DNA from: an uncultured Bacteroides sp.
GTDB lineage: Bacteria > Bacteroidota > Bacteroidia > Bacteroidales > Bacteroidaceae
Reading direction: 5' to 3'
Assembly: GCA_937890825.1 (NCBI GenBank)
Contig: CALADS010000073.1
Location: forward strand, 1 to 25,445
DNA: 25,445 bases
The position numbers and the translations under genes were made by a program. Shown one piece after another: positions 8,221-17,192 of this stretch (position 1 is its first letter; each line of letters begins with the position of its first letter). The notes beneath the pieces were generated by a model, which saw nothing but the letters and a program-made list of their open reading frames with translations, was not told where the DNA came from and did not search any database.

Positions 8221-10411
8221 TTCGTATGCTAACGGCATTGCGTCGGCGGTCACGGCTCATTTCAAGGTCGAGCAGCTGTCCGGTCAATTCATCAGTTTTG
8301 GCTATGGCAGCTTGCGCTATGGCCTTTTTCTTCAGTTGCTCGATGTAGTCGGTGAGTGCTTTTGTATTTTCGCGCATGATGCGGTCTTCCTCGTTGATTT
8401 CGGCCTGATACTGAGGCGCAATCTGTTGCAGCGCGTTAATGGCTTTTTTGCGTTCAGCAAGGCTTCGGGTGTTGTCATGCACAATGGCTGTAAGCAGTTT
8501 TATTTTGTTTTGCGTTTTAGCCGTTGCTTCTGTGCCCTGTTTTTCAAGTTCCAGGCTATCGGCCTGTATTTCTTTTTGCAATCGTTGTTCGCGGGTCAGT
8601 TCTTTGGTTCGCGAAGCCAGCAGATACACCGCCCCGATTACAGCAACTACAGCGGCCAGCACTGCAGCATAAGGGTTGGCCAGCATGGTGGCGTTCAGTT
8701 TCATCTGTGCGGCGCGTAACAATACGGCATTTCCGGTTAGTTTGGCATAGCTGGCAGTGAGCATCAATCCGGCTGCACGTGCGGTGGCTGCGATTCGTGT
8801 GCCTAAGGCTATGGCGGTATTTTTGGCAGTTTCGGCTATTGTTCCTGCTTTTGCGACAGCTGTGTATGTGGCAATAGAAAACGCCAACGAACTGACTGCT
8901 CCAATGTTCTGAACCGCGTACGTTCCAACCGCCATCAATGCCTGCAAAAAAGCAGTTAGCCCATTCGTGGCTGTGGTAAACACGGGCATCAATTTCTCGC
9001 CCAGTTCCGTGCGCAAGTCGGCCAGCTTTTGTTTTGATTTTTCGAGCTGAGCCTGTGTGGTGTTGTTAGCCTTGTCATATTCTTTTTGCACGCTGTCGGC
9101 CTGTGAAAAGGCTTCCGTGGCTTGTAGCTGGGTGTTTCTGACAAGTTCCAAATTGTTTGCCAACGAAGTAATCACTTTTGTAACGCCAACCCCCGTTAGT
9201 TGCAATTCGGCCATGCGTGGAGCGAGCGCGTCCATACCGCCCAACTTTTGTGCGGCAGAGGCAAACTCCAACAAGGCCGCATTGGCATCCTGTTTTACGA
9301 GCGTAGTAAACTTTTTTACATCCAGTCCTACGGCTTTTGCCATTTCAGCCGGTTTGGTGTAGAGTTCCTGTATCAGGCGGTTCAATGCCGTGCTACCTTC
9401 TTCGGCATTCACCATACTCTGGTCCATGACCGAAGCCAGCCCCATTACCTGAGCCTGCGTCATGCCGGCCTGTCGGGCCATACCCGAGAGGCGTGCCGTG
9501 AAGTCCATGATGTATCCTTCGTTTGCCGATGAACTTTGTGCCAGTTCGTTGATGGTTGAGCCGGTAGCCAGCATGGCCTGTTTCAGTCCCATGCGTTCCG
9601 AATCACCAAATAGCTGAGCCAGTTTGCCGATGTTCTTCACCGCGCCCTCGCCCAGATCCTCACCCAAAGCCACATTCAGCACATTGGCAGCGTCCACAAA
9701 GTCGAGCACCTGCTGTTTGCTCTGTATGCCCAAGCGTCCGGCATCAGCTGCCAAGTCATTGAGTGCTGCGCGGCTGGTACGGGTATCCATCCGTTTGAAC
9801 GCTTCATTCAGTTCTTCCACTTCTTCACGGCTCATGCCGGTGTATTTCGTCACGTTGGCCAGGTGTTCGTCCATTTCGGCAAACTCTTCTACATAGCCTT
9901 GCATGGAATCCAAAGCTGACTCAAAGGCTTGTGAAACGGTATTGACGATACTTGTAATGCCTACCCATTTTTTACCAAAGGCTGCAAGTCCTGTCTCTTC
10001 ATTTTCTTTGGCGACTTTCATTTCCGAGTTGATCTTATCAAGTTCGGCCCGTGCTTTAGCCAAAGTTCGTGTTAGCGTTTTCCACTGCTCCGACCCTCGC
10101 TCCACATTGCCATTCTCAAGTTCCCTATTTAATTCCTTGATTGTTTTTTTCAGTTCTTTGGGAGTGGCTTTGTCCAAGTTCTTCAGCACTTTTTCCACGG
10201 TTTGCGCCCTGCTTTGCATACGCTCGGCCTGTCTTTCCAAAATCTTGATTTCTCGCGTATAGGTTTGCAACGCCTTTCCATCTCCACGTTCAAAGGCTTC
10301 GGCACGTTTTTGTCGTGCCGTTTCCAGTTTCTTATTTATGTCGTCTAACTTTTGTTGTGCTTGGTCAGAATTGATAACCAACTTTACCGTCTTAATGTCT
10401 TGTGCATTCAT
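8220..10411 (-). pseudogene. Phage tail tape measure protein (TP901-type), C-terminus missing
   Basis: The tape measure sets phage tail length and passes through the membrane during DNA injection. I start it at the ATG at 10411 (MNAQDIKTVKLVINSDQAQQ); the longer reading from 10516 lacks support. It has a long coiled-coil part (about residues 10-150), the conserved TP901 core with motifs such as NEGYIMDFTARLSGMARQAG and AEEGSTALNRLIQELY (about 190-400), and hydrophobic helices (about 500-600). Coding sense ends at the breakpoint near 8220, where the frame enters antisense of parA. Intact relatives are usually longer. The small gene at 10501-10755 lies upstream on the same strand. Confidence 0.85.
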
Positions 10412-10500
10412 AAAAAACGTGTTACTTTTGGGTTGATGTTCCAAAAGTAACACGCATTCATGATTGTATAAAAGACAAGAAAGCATTGTGCGTAATCCTG

Positions 10501-10755
10501 TCAACAACTTCGACAAAATTCCTTTTTTCTTCTTTTTCTTTCAGCTTCTGCATAAGCTTTCGGGTACATGGGATTCCCGTACATGTCTGTTTCGTATGGG
10601 TTAATTGGTTTTCTTCTTCTCGCTTTCCTTTCTCTCTCTCTCCGATTCATTTCCGACAATTTCTCAGCAAACTTCGGGTCAATAAGAGAACGGATGAAAA
10701 GATATAAGGCAAAAACAGCATGTAATACCAACCAAAAAATAAAGAAATCCCACAT
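10501..10755 (-). CDS. Small phage membrane protein upstream of the tape measure
   Basis: This 84-residue protein has one N-terminal hydrophobic helix (about residues 2-23, FFIFWLVLHAVFALYLFI) and a strongly basic, Arg/Lys-rich tail ending CRSC. It lies 89 bases before the tape measure start and is driven by a textbook promoter at 10814-10845. Phage genomes often carry a small gene here (a tail assembly chaperone or membrane protein), but I cannot assign a function. It is likely expressed with the tape measure. Confidence 0.6.
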   Translation of the reverse strand: MWDFFIFWLVLHAVFALYLFIRSLIDPKFAEKLSEMNRRERERKARRRKPINPYETDMYGNPMYPKAYAEAERKRRKKEFCRSC

Positions 10756-10813
10756 GGCTCAAATATTTTTAATAATATCCGACATAAACTTAGAAGCAGA
10801 AATGTTTCTGCAA

Positions 10814-10845
10814 CAAATATACGAACTTTTTCGCGCATTTGCAAA
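10814..10845 (-). promoter_or_regulatory. Consensus Bacteroidetes promoter inside the phage block
   Basis: On the minus strand the -33 box is TTTG (10845-10842), the spacer is exactly 20 bases, and the -7 box is TATATTTG (10821-10814). It lies about 60 bases before the ATG of the 84-residue protein. This is the best promoter match I found in the window and suggests that the tail genes are transcribed by the host sigma factor. Confidence 0.7.
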
Positions 10846-10869
10846 ATTTACGCTCTAAAATAATCCTTT

Positions 10870-11289
10870 TTAAAGGTTGTCGAATGCAGCCCTGAATCTG
10901 CTCCCCAGTTGTTGTGCCATATAATCCTTCATTACTTCGGTCGAAATGTACCACGAACGCGAGAACCACGGCCGCTTTTCGCGTGCCCGTCCCAATTTAT
11001 GCTCCATTCGGTAAGCTTTACCCAAAAAGGCAAGGTCGCCCCCGTTACCGCGCGTGTAACCATTGCCCACACCCCGGTCTACATAGATACCGTATCGCAG
11101 GAACTGAAACGAAATGTCGGCATCCAGTCCGTTTACGTTCACATTTCCTTTCGTTACGCTTTGGCGCAAATTCCCCGTGTGGTACACGCCCAAAAGGTCG
11201 AGGCGGTCGCGCCATATTTCCACCATTTTGGCCGTCCATCTGTTCACATATTCCGGCATGGGTGGGGTGGTGTTGGTGTTGTTATTCAT
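10870..11289 (-). CDS. HK97 gp10-like phage tail/head-tail completion protein
   Basis: The protein has 139 residues. A central HTGNLRQSV (about 37-45), an aromatic-Gly stretch (YGIYVDRGVGNGYTRG) and a late PWFSRSWY resemble the HK97 gp10 family, which joins the head to the tail tube. This is a family-level guess from motifs. It lies 15 bases downstream of the next phage gene (11305-11793), in the same orientation, as in a structural operon. The Pro/Thr/Asn-rich start (MNNNTNTTPP) is probably disordered. Confidence 0.55.
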   Translation of the reverse strand: MNNNTNTTPPMPEYVNRWTAKMVEIWRDRLDLLGVYHTGNLRQSVTKGNVNVNGLDADISFQFLRYGIYVDRGVGNGYTRGNGGDLAFLGKAYRMEHKLGRAREKRPWFSRSWYISTEVMKDYMAQQLGSRFRAAFDNL

Positions 11290-11304
11290 AGCCGGTGTGA
11301 GTGT

Positions 11305-11793
11305 TTAGTTATCCCATTCTTCAGGGCGGAAGCAAAGATCGAGTGGTTGTTCCATGGTCAACATAAAGTACAATCCCGTGGCCGAGTTGAGAAACATGCC
11401 GCCCAGTTCATTGCTGCGTATGTCGGCGGTGTCAAGATAAAGCATGCTGCCATTGGCCTGTTCGCGGTCGTGAATCATGCGGCTTTGGAACTGTCGGAAC
11501 ACTTCGCGGCACAAATTCATGGCGCGTGCGTAATCATCGGTACTTCCGAAGCGGAAACGCGCTAAGATGAACACGGTGTAAACCCTACGTTCATACCATC
11601 CGCCGCCGCGCTCAAAGGTTGTACATTGCGAGGTATCGGCCGTACATACAAAGTTTGCCGTGGTTTGAAAGTTCTGCAAAAGTCCCTCCAAATGTTCCGG
11701 GCCGCTGCACGTCACAGCCTTGAACCTGTTTAGCGCGCACAAACGGCATTCCGAAGCCATCCGCGCCATGTAGTGGGTGAGAGAGTGTGTCAT
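11305..11793 (-). CDS. Phage structural protein, unknown (tail-terminator position)
   Basis: This 162-residue protein has a Cys-rich N-terminal half (several Cys before residue 60) and a beta-like middle. I do not recognise a family by motif. Its place between a head-tail adaptor-like gene and a gp10-like gene is where tailed phages usually keep the tail terminator, so that role is possible. It starts at ATG 11793, 4 bases after the end of the upstream gene, which suggests coupled translation. Confidence 0.5.
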   Translation of the reverse strand: MTHSLTHYMARMASECRLCALNRFKAVTCSGPEHLEGLLQNFQTTANFVCTADTSQCTTFERGGGWYERRVYTVFILARFRFGSTDDYARAMNLCREVFRQFQSRMIHDREQANGSMLYLDTADIRSNELGGMFLNSATGLYFMLTMEQPLDLCFRPEEWDN

Positions 11794-11797
11794 AGCC

Positions 11798-12355
11798 TTA
11801 CTTTTTATTCAAATGTTCGTTCATTTCACGCGCCTCGCGAGCTTTAGCGTTCAGTTCAGCCAACGCATCCATGGTGTCGGCATGTAGCACCGCCTCATTT
11901 TTGGTCACGTCTCCTCCGGTCAGAGCCCTGATTTCAGCCAGCATCAATTCGCGCATATCGGGTTGGTTGTTGTCTGTTGGTGCAGTACGGCTGAAAAGGT
12001 CAGGAAAAAGTTGCGTATAGGCAGTTTTCAACCCCACGAGCCACCACAGCACCAAAACGTGCTCGGCCTCATGCATTCGTTTGCCGTCCCATCCCGGATA
12101 AAGCAAAGGCATCAGTGCCTCCAGAGCTTCAGGTTCCTGGGTTTGCAGATAGCCTTGGTAGTAATTTTCAATTTGCAAATAGTGGCTGAACGGCACGCCC
12201 GAAAGGTGTGCATCCACAGCTTCAATGCCCCGTAAGGCATGGGGGCGTATCGGTTCTTCCGGTGGTGTGTCCATCCAGTCTAATTCCGGAAGCAATTCTG
12301 CCAAAGCGGTAGCATCGCTCAGTTTGTAGCGTACTTTGGTGTAATAAACGGCTTC
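11798..12355 (-). pseudogene. Phage head-tail adaptor-like protein, N-terminus missing
   Basis: The coding sense from about GEAVYYTKVRYKLSD onward gives about 185 residues rich in Leu, Glu and aromatic residues, with a hydrophilic Ala/Glu-rich end (ELNAKAREAREMNEHLNKK). It resembles proteins found in the adaptor position of Bacteroidales prophages, but the family is not certain. Upstream of about 12355 the frame runs into antisense of the coupling protein gene, so no natural start is visible. The exact breakpoint lies between about 12345 and 12375. Confidence 0.5.
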
Positions 12356-12358
12356 TCC

Positions 12359-13456
12359 TACAAGGACCGGACGGGTAAGCAGGTGAAGATTGAACGCTGC
12401 TGGTACGAGGATGAAGACGGTAAGGAGGTGGAGCCGGACACCATCACCGGGGAGTTCTCGGACATGCCGCATGTGCTTTCCTTCTTAGGCAGGTCCTACG
12501 ACCAGGTGTTCAACATTCTGATGCAGGACGACAAGATTGCTTCGCTCATGGCTCCGTTCAAGAGTGCCTACGAGAATAAGGCGAACGACCAGCTGGAAGG
12601 TATGGTGGGTACACTGCGTGTCAATGCTGCCCGATTGGTATCTCCCGAGGCCTACTGGGTGTTTACGGGGGATGACTTCGATTTGAAGATTTCGGACAAG
12701 TCCAATCCAAGCTATCTGGTGATTGCCAATGACCCGGAGAAGGAACAGGTCATCGGTTCATTGAATGCACTGGTGCTGAACCGACTGATTACAAGAGTCA
12801 ATTCCAAGGGAAACTTCCCGGTTAGCATCATCGTGGATGAGCTGCCCACGCTCTACTTCCACAAGATAGACCGCTTGATTGGTACGGCTCGCTCCAACAA
12901 GGTGGCGGTGACCCTGGGCTTTCAGGAACTGCCCCAATTGGAAGCGGACTACGGCAAGGTGGGGATGCAGAAGATTATCACGACCTGCGGTAACATCTTC
13001 ATGGGTGCTGCCCGTAACAAGGAAACCCTGGAATGGGCGCAGAATGATGTGTTCGGCAAGGCGAAGCAGACTTCCCGGTCCATTTCCATCAACGACAACA
13101 AGGTATCGACCACCATCTCCGAGAAGATGGACTACCTGGTGCCTGCCGCCAAGATTGCGGATATGGCGACCGGTTGGCTGGCGGGTCAGGCTGCCCGTGA
13201 CTTCACGGCTACGGACGAGCGGATGCTGAACCATTTCGACATCGAGCAGTCGGAGGAGTTCAAGACCACGAAGTACTTCTGCAAGACGCACTTCGATATG
13301 AAGAAAATTAAGAACGAAGAGGACCACTATGTGCCGCTGCCGAAAATCTATGAGTTCAAGAACGACCGCGAGAAGGAAATCATGCTGAACCGCAACTTCA
13401 AACGGGTGAACGATGAAGTGGAGAAAATGGTCAAGGAACTGCTGGGTATGGCATAG
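12359..13456 (+). pseudogene. mobC: VirD4/TraG-type coupling protein (Bacteroides MobC-like), N-terminal half missing
   Basis: Coupling proteins link the relaxosome to the secretion channel and use ATP to pump DNA. About 365 codons remain, starting in frame just after the phage breakpoint; a GTG at 12383 is the first possible start. Walker B is IIVDELPT (149-156 counted from that GTG), followed by the conserved GTARSNKVAVTLGFQELPQL and a C-terminal Lys/Glu-rich tail. Walker A and the membrane anchor, which occupy the first half of a normal protein of about 650 residues, are absent. It should therefore be inactive. It lies 54 bases before traX, in the same direction, as in an operon. Confidence 0.82.
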
Positions 13457-13510
13457 TCACCTTGAAGTAACACCTTTACAGATGAATGTAGAATATTGTA
13501 ATACAGCGAA

Positions 13511-14197
13511 ATGGAGATGATTCATTCTAACAATACTTCAATTCGATTGAGTGGTAGCGCACTGAAGGTCATTGCCGTTCTTTCGATGGTGGCAGACCAC
13601 AGTGCCTACTACTTGATGGAGCACGGAACACTCCTTTATGAGGTCATGCGCTGCTTCGGTCGCATCGCCTTTCCCGTGTTCGCCTTTCTCATAACTGAAG
13701 GCTTCCGGCATACCCGAAACCGGATGAAGTACTTTCTGCAGCTGCTGGGATTTGCTGTAGTCAGTGAATTGCCCTGGTACCTGCTGAATGGAGCGGATGG
13801 GACGCACAATGTACTCTTTACCCTGACATTGGGCGTGATGGCATTAGCTACTTTTGAGACATTAAAAAAGGAGGACATCCTTTGTGGGGCTGTCATCCTT
13901 TCTATTGCTTGTTTCGCCACTTGGTCCGGTGTGGACTATGAGTGGCGGGGGATTCTGATGATGGTGGTGTTCTACCTGTTTGGGAATGTCAATCCTTCTT
14001 TTCCCTCGGGTAGAAAGGCGCAGCTATTCTGTGCCTTTCCGTTGATGATGCACTATGGGATAATCGGCGCTTTGCTGGCTTGCCTCGTGATTGCCTGTTA
14101 TAATGGGACAAGAGGCTTTATCCATGGTCAAGTGGCAAAGTATGGATTCTATGCGTTCTATCCGGTGCATTTGATTCTTTTTTATATTATTTATTAG
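13511..14197 (+). CDS. traX: TraX-family membrane protein
   Basis: TraX proteins are multi-pass membrane proteins; the F-plasmid TraX acetylates pilin. This one has 228 residues with about six to eight hydrophobic segments. It carries the family signature RIAFPVFAFLITEGFRHTRN (about 51-70) and an early SGSALKVIAVLSMVADH. The stop codon TAG (14195-14197) is the first three bases of the MITE that follows. The C-terminus (VHLILFYIIY) is shorter than in the second traX fragment at 22071 (VHLLCLVGYIVLFP), so the last few residues may have been replaced by the insertion. It follows the coupling protein directly. Confidence 0.88.
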   Translation: MEMIHSNNTSIRLSGSALKVIAVLSMVADHSAYYLMEHGTLLYEVMRCFGRIAFPVFAFLITEGFRHTRNRMKYFLQLLGFAVVSELPWYLLNGADGTHNVLFTLTLGVMALATFETLKKEDILCGAVILSIACFATWSGVDYEWRGILMMVVFYLFGNVNPSFPSGRKAQLFCAFPLMMHYGIIGALLACLVIACYNGTRGFIHGQVAKYGFYAFYPVHLILFYIIY

Positions 14198-14418
14198 GGT
14201 GTCCAGTTTGATGTTCCAGTTTTTAGATCAAAATAGATATGACACAAGTTTCAAAGCACTGATAATCATGTTTCTTCAATATATGTTGACTTAATGAATT
14301 AGCTACACTTTTTTATGTGTTAAAATTGCACCTAAATACAACACTGTTCTAGTTTATAATCAACATTTTAAGTTGTTAAATCAATGTCAAAAACGAGAAC
14401 GTAGAACTGGACACCCTA
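14195..14418. mobile_element. MITE-like element, 224 bp, with inverted ends
   Basis: The ends are a perfect 14-bp inverted repeat (TAGGGTGTCCAGTT at 14195-14208 and its complement at 14405-14418). Similarity continues inward with GTTC and TTTTT at matching places, so the full ends are about 29 bases. No coding capacity is visible inside; the centre is AT-rich. The outer TA on each side would fit a TA target duplication as in IS630/Tc1-type elements, though this is only an inference. It separates the convergent traX and RHS fragment, and each end supplies the TAG stop of the gene it abuts. Confidence 0.7.
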
Positions 14419-15831
14419 GTAATTAACAGAAAGTCCGTCCGTCTCACTGCCGGCATACTGGATGCGTCTCGGGTCGGAACCGTAGGAGGCGAAGTCGCCA
14501 ATCTTGGAAACGATGCGCTGCGAGCCGATATAGATGTGCTTGGTGTAGCGTCCGCCCTGGTTGGCTACCAGATAAGGACTGACGTAGAGCGAGAACTTCG
14601 CCGTGTTGGTGCGTCCGCCCGCAAACTCGGAGTTCACGTAGAGCTGTTCACCCTCACCGGAGGTCTTCACCGTCCGTTCACCGTCGGCATCATACCAGTA
14701 GTTGGTCACGAAGCCGTTATCATCGGAAGCCGTCAGGCGGTTCTCCTCGTCCCAGCGGAGCTTGCGCTCGGCTGCGGTGGAATCCAACGCGCCGTCCTGC
14801 TTGATGCGGCCTGTATTGACATAGACCAGGTTGCCGTTGGCATCGTAAGTATAGGTATGGTTGTTGTCCACCTTGGCCACGGAATCCGGATTCTCTTCCG
14901 TGCGGTAGTTCGCATCCTTCACTTCGGCCAGCTGGAACTTTTTGCCCTCAGTCTTGCCATAGGTATAGGCCAGGTCATAGCCCACATGGAGCGTACCGTC
15001 GAACTGCACGCCCTGCTGTGTGAGATGCTGCTTCTTCGACACGATGCGGTGCATGTTGTCGTAGCCCATCTCCAGCCGGTAGGAAGCGGTCTTGCTGTCC
15101 GCTCCGACATAGGTTCCCGTAGCACTTGCCAGACGGTAGAGTGCGTCATACGTATAGGCATGCGCCATCTGTCCGCCCGCCTTTCCGCTTTCGGGAAGTG
15201 CGGCCTTGTTGGCAACGCTGAGCACGTTGCTTACGGCATCGTAGGTATAGGCATTGTCCATGATGGACTTGCCGCCTGCGTTGACCGTCAGGTTCTGCAG
15301 CCTGCGGCGTGCGGGCTCGTAGGTGTAGAAGGTCTCCGCACCGTTGCAGTATTTCAGGTAGGTGCGCTGCTCGAACTTGTCATAGCCGATGCGGTTCACG
15401 TAGTCATAGCCGTAGGACTTGTAGCCGCGTACCTTCTCCAGCTGACCGCCGAGGTTGTAGGAGTAAGTGACCTTCTCCTCATCCGGGTATATCATCTCCA
15501 GAAGGCGGTTGTGGCTGTCGTAGGTCCACTGCGTCACATAGGTGGCAATCGCCTGGTTGGGCACAATCAGCGTGCGGCGGGTCTTGGTGACTTCGCCCAT
15601 CTTGCCGTAGAAGTACTCGATGGCTCCCGTTCCGTCCTCACGGAGCATCAAGCGGCCGATGCGGTTCTGCGAGGCGTTGCGCCCGCCGTAATAATACTTC
15701 ACGTTATTCTCCGGGTGGTCGGGTTAGTTGATGCCCGTCAGTCGGTGATAATCGTAGTCGTAAGTGATGGACTTGCTTTCCTTGGCAAGGTTGGCCGTCT
15801 GATTGGTCAGCACATGCCGAGTGCATCATAC
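14419..15831 (-). pseudogene. Duplicate RHS/YD-repeat core fragment
   Basis: This is a partial second copy of the core of the large RHS gene (matching 18477-19890). It encodes YD repeats such as YTYDANGNLVYV and YDALYRLAS, but has no N-terminal part, no RHS-associated core and no toxin tip. It is broken three ways. Its 5' end stops at a breakpoint at 15831. It has a T deletion and a TAT-to-TAA nonsense change (15724-15726) near that end. Its 3' end reads SVNY and then stops at the TAG supplied by the MITE. An internal frame of 428 residues (14416-15702) remains open but is probably not expressed. Confidence 0.9.
14419..15831. repeat. Direct repeat, copy A (1,413 bp)
   Basis: This copy matches 18477-19890 in the same orientation. 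By eye the first 1,232 bases differ at one site only (14458, C against T). The last 181 bases (15651-15831) differ at about 13 sites including a one-base deletion. The match ends exactly at the MITE on one side and at unrelated sequence on the other. Confidence 0.93.
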
Positions 15832-16264
15832 TAGAATTAATTCATACCGAAATTCTGGCAGTATTAAGCAGTTCATAAGAAATAATCATGAAGTTGGAAA
15901 AGATATTAATGATATAATAGAACTTTCGCTTGACATTAAGCGTCATTGCATAAACTTTAAAATCCCTCGTTATTTATGTAGCCTTAACCAAATAGTCAAT
16001 GATGTTTTCGGGAAATGTGTTTATGCGTTGTGTGATTACAGTTTTTATGCCTCATTTGTTGAAAGTTATTTTTATCCTTCATATGTTGTACCATTTGATG
16101 AATATGGTTTGCCGGTTCAAGTTACAAATAAACTTCGTAAAAAGATTAATTTCTCAGACAATCTTGATGTCGCCATACAACAGCTTAAGATGGTTAATGT
16201 GAACACTTTGGGATTGAAAGATATAGAAAATGATTTCATAAGGAATGTGCAACAATACATATAA
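15832..16264 (+). pseudogene. 3' end of an unknown plus-strand gene
   Basis: The frame is open from the breakpoint at 15831 to a TAA at 16262-16264, giving about 143 codons with no start codon that belongs to it. Composition is AT-rich, unlike the adjoining RHS copy. The text (IPRYLCSLNQIVNDVFGKC, then an aromatic-rich segment, then KLRKKINFSDNLDVAIQQL) looks like the C-terminal domain of a larger soluble protein. I do not recognise the family. A strong terminator hairpin 30 bases after the stop supports it as the true end of a gene. Confidence 0.5.
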
Positions 16265-16293
16265 GAATGAGGGTGTCTCAAATGCCCCCATAT

Positions 16294-16329
16294 AATAAAT
16301 TACCCCTGTCATAGCAGGGGTAATTTATT
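16294..16329 (+). terminator. Strong terminator hairpin after the unknown gene
   Basis: A 15-bp perfect stem (AATAAATTACCCCTG at 16294-16308 and its complement at 16315-16329) has a 6-base loop and a TTTC tail. It could work in both directions because the stem ends are A/T-rich on each side. The sequences beyond the stem (GGGTGTCTCAA at 16271 and GTGTGTGTCAA in reverse near 16357) are roughly symmetric, so the hairpin may also mark the end of a lost insertion element. Confidence 0.7.
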
Positions 16330-16343
16330 TTCAAAATGGAGTA

Positions 16344-16554
16344 TTGACACACACTCCCCCGACAGCTTTAGCTATTGGTATAGGCTTAGCCATGTTGCTG
16401 ACGGGGTACTCCTCAGCAGAGCTTGTTTCCCCGTCTGGCTACATCACAGAAATAGCGATTTTAATGTATAATTCAAAATTGTCTATTAACTTTGCATCAT
16501 CATTTCTAAAGCAAACTTGCCTCAGATACATTCAGTGAAACACTACCATAAAAT
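16344..16554. other. Stretch with no supported gene between two hairpins
   Basis: A short plus-strand frame (16344-16538) and a short minus-strand frame ending in PIPIAKAVGG cover part of this stretch. Neither has a ribosome site or recognisable domain. With the imperfect inverted sequences at 16271 and 16357 it may be the remnant of an insertion sequence, which I cannot identify. Confidence 0.3.
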
Positions 16555-16592
16555 CTGCAAGTCTCTTGATCTAAATGTACTAAAACTTGCAG
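16555..16592 (+). terminator. Terminator-like hairpin
   Basis: The stem CTGCAAGT (16555-16562) and ACTTGCAG (16585-16592) has a 22-base loop, with A-rich sequence before it and GTTTTTC after it. The flanking A and T runs allow termination on either strand. It lies 85 bases beyond the stop of the minus-strand membrane protein at 16677, so it may end the RHS/immunity transcript. Confidence 0.55.
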
Positions 16593-16676
16593 GTTTTTCA
16601 AAAAAAACTTTTATAGATTAATTTGTTGAATATTAAACAGATAAGTATATTTGTAAGAAATGTCTATGTAAGTAAT

Positions 16677-17066
16677 TTAGAACTTACAAGTAATTATGCA
16701 TAATAATATTAAAAGCAAAAACAGTGAAATTAAAAATAATATAACGTAGAATTTCCATCTTGTTAATATTTCTATAGGCTGTTTCTTGATAAAATACATA
16801 TAATGTACCCATCTATTTTTATATATCAATGCGTAATAATGCAACAGACAGAGTGGAATGATAAAGACAAAAACGTATTCAACTTTGAGAGGGTATAATT
16901 TATCTATAATAAGAAAAATAATTAAACATAAATTTATCAACAAGAATCCAAGAATTTTTTCAGATGTCACGTCCGTAGGGTAAGTAGGTAAAATCTTTTT
17001 ATGCTTATCAACAAATTGGTAAATATAAAAATTAAGAATATTTATAATCAAGAATACTTTCTTCAT
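16677..17066 (-). CDS. Four-helix membrane protein, candidate immunity to the RHS toxin tip
   Basis: This 129-residue protein starts at the ATG at 17066; a TTG four codons earlier is less likely. Four hydrophobic segments (about 2-17, 39-54, 63-83, 105-127) are separated by short Lys-rich loops. No family is recognised. It is the first gene downstream of the RHS gene, on the same strand, 126 bases after its stop, and shares the AT-rich composition of the RHS tip. In polymorphic toxin loci this place is taken by the immunity gene, and a membrane immunity protein would fit a membrane-acting toxin. The immunity role is inferred from position and chemistry only. Confidence 0.6.
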   Translation of the reverse strand: MKKVFLIINILNFYIYQFVDKHKKILPTYPTDVTSEKILGFLLINLCLIIFLIIDKLYPLKVEYVFVFIIPLCLLHYYALIYKNRWVHYMYFIKKQPIEILTRWKFYVILFLISLFLLLILLCIITCKF

Positions 17067-17111
17067 ATTATTTGACAATATTATGCAATTTGGTTTTCAT
17101 TATATATTTGA

Positions 17112-17173
17112 ATGGGGCAAGGCTCCCATTCCTAAATAAAGCGACATATTTAGGTAAGTAAACCGTGCCCCAT
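17112..17173 (-). repeat. Nested inverted repeats between RHS tip and immunity candidate
   Basis: The outer arms ATGGGGCA (17112-17119) and TGCCCCAT (17166-17173) enclose the inner arms CCTAAATA (17131-17138) and TATTTAGG (17147-17154). The structure fills the gap between the RHS stop and the immunity candidate start. It could attenuate or stabilise the transcript, or mark a recombination point where tips are exchanged. Confidence 0.55.
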
Positions 17174-17192
17174 ATAATTATTTGCAGATATT

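Noticed and set aside
8220..8719. C-terminal half of the open ParA frame
   Set aside because: It is antisense to the tape measure and has no ParA similarity, so the ParA annotation ends at about 8220.
12758..13327. A 189-codon minus-strand frame opposite the coupling protein
   Set aside because: The plus strand carries Walker B and family text; the minus frame is a shadow.
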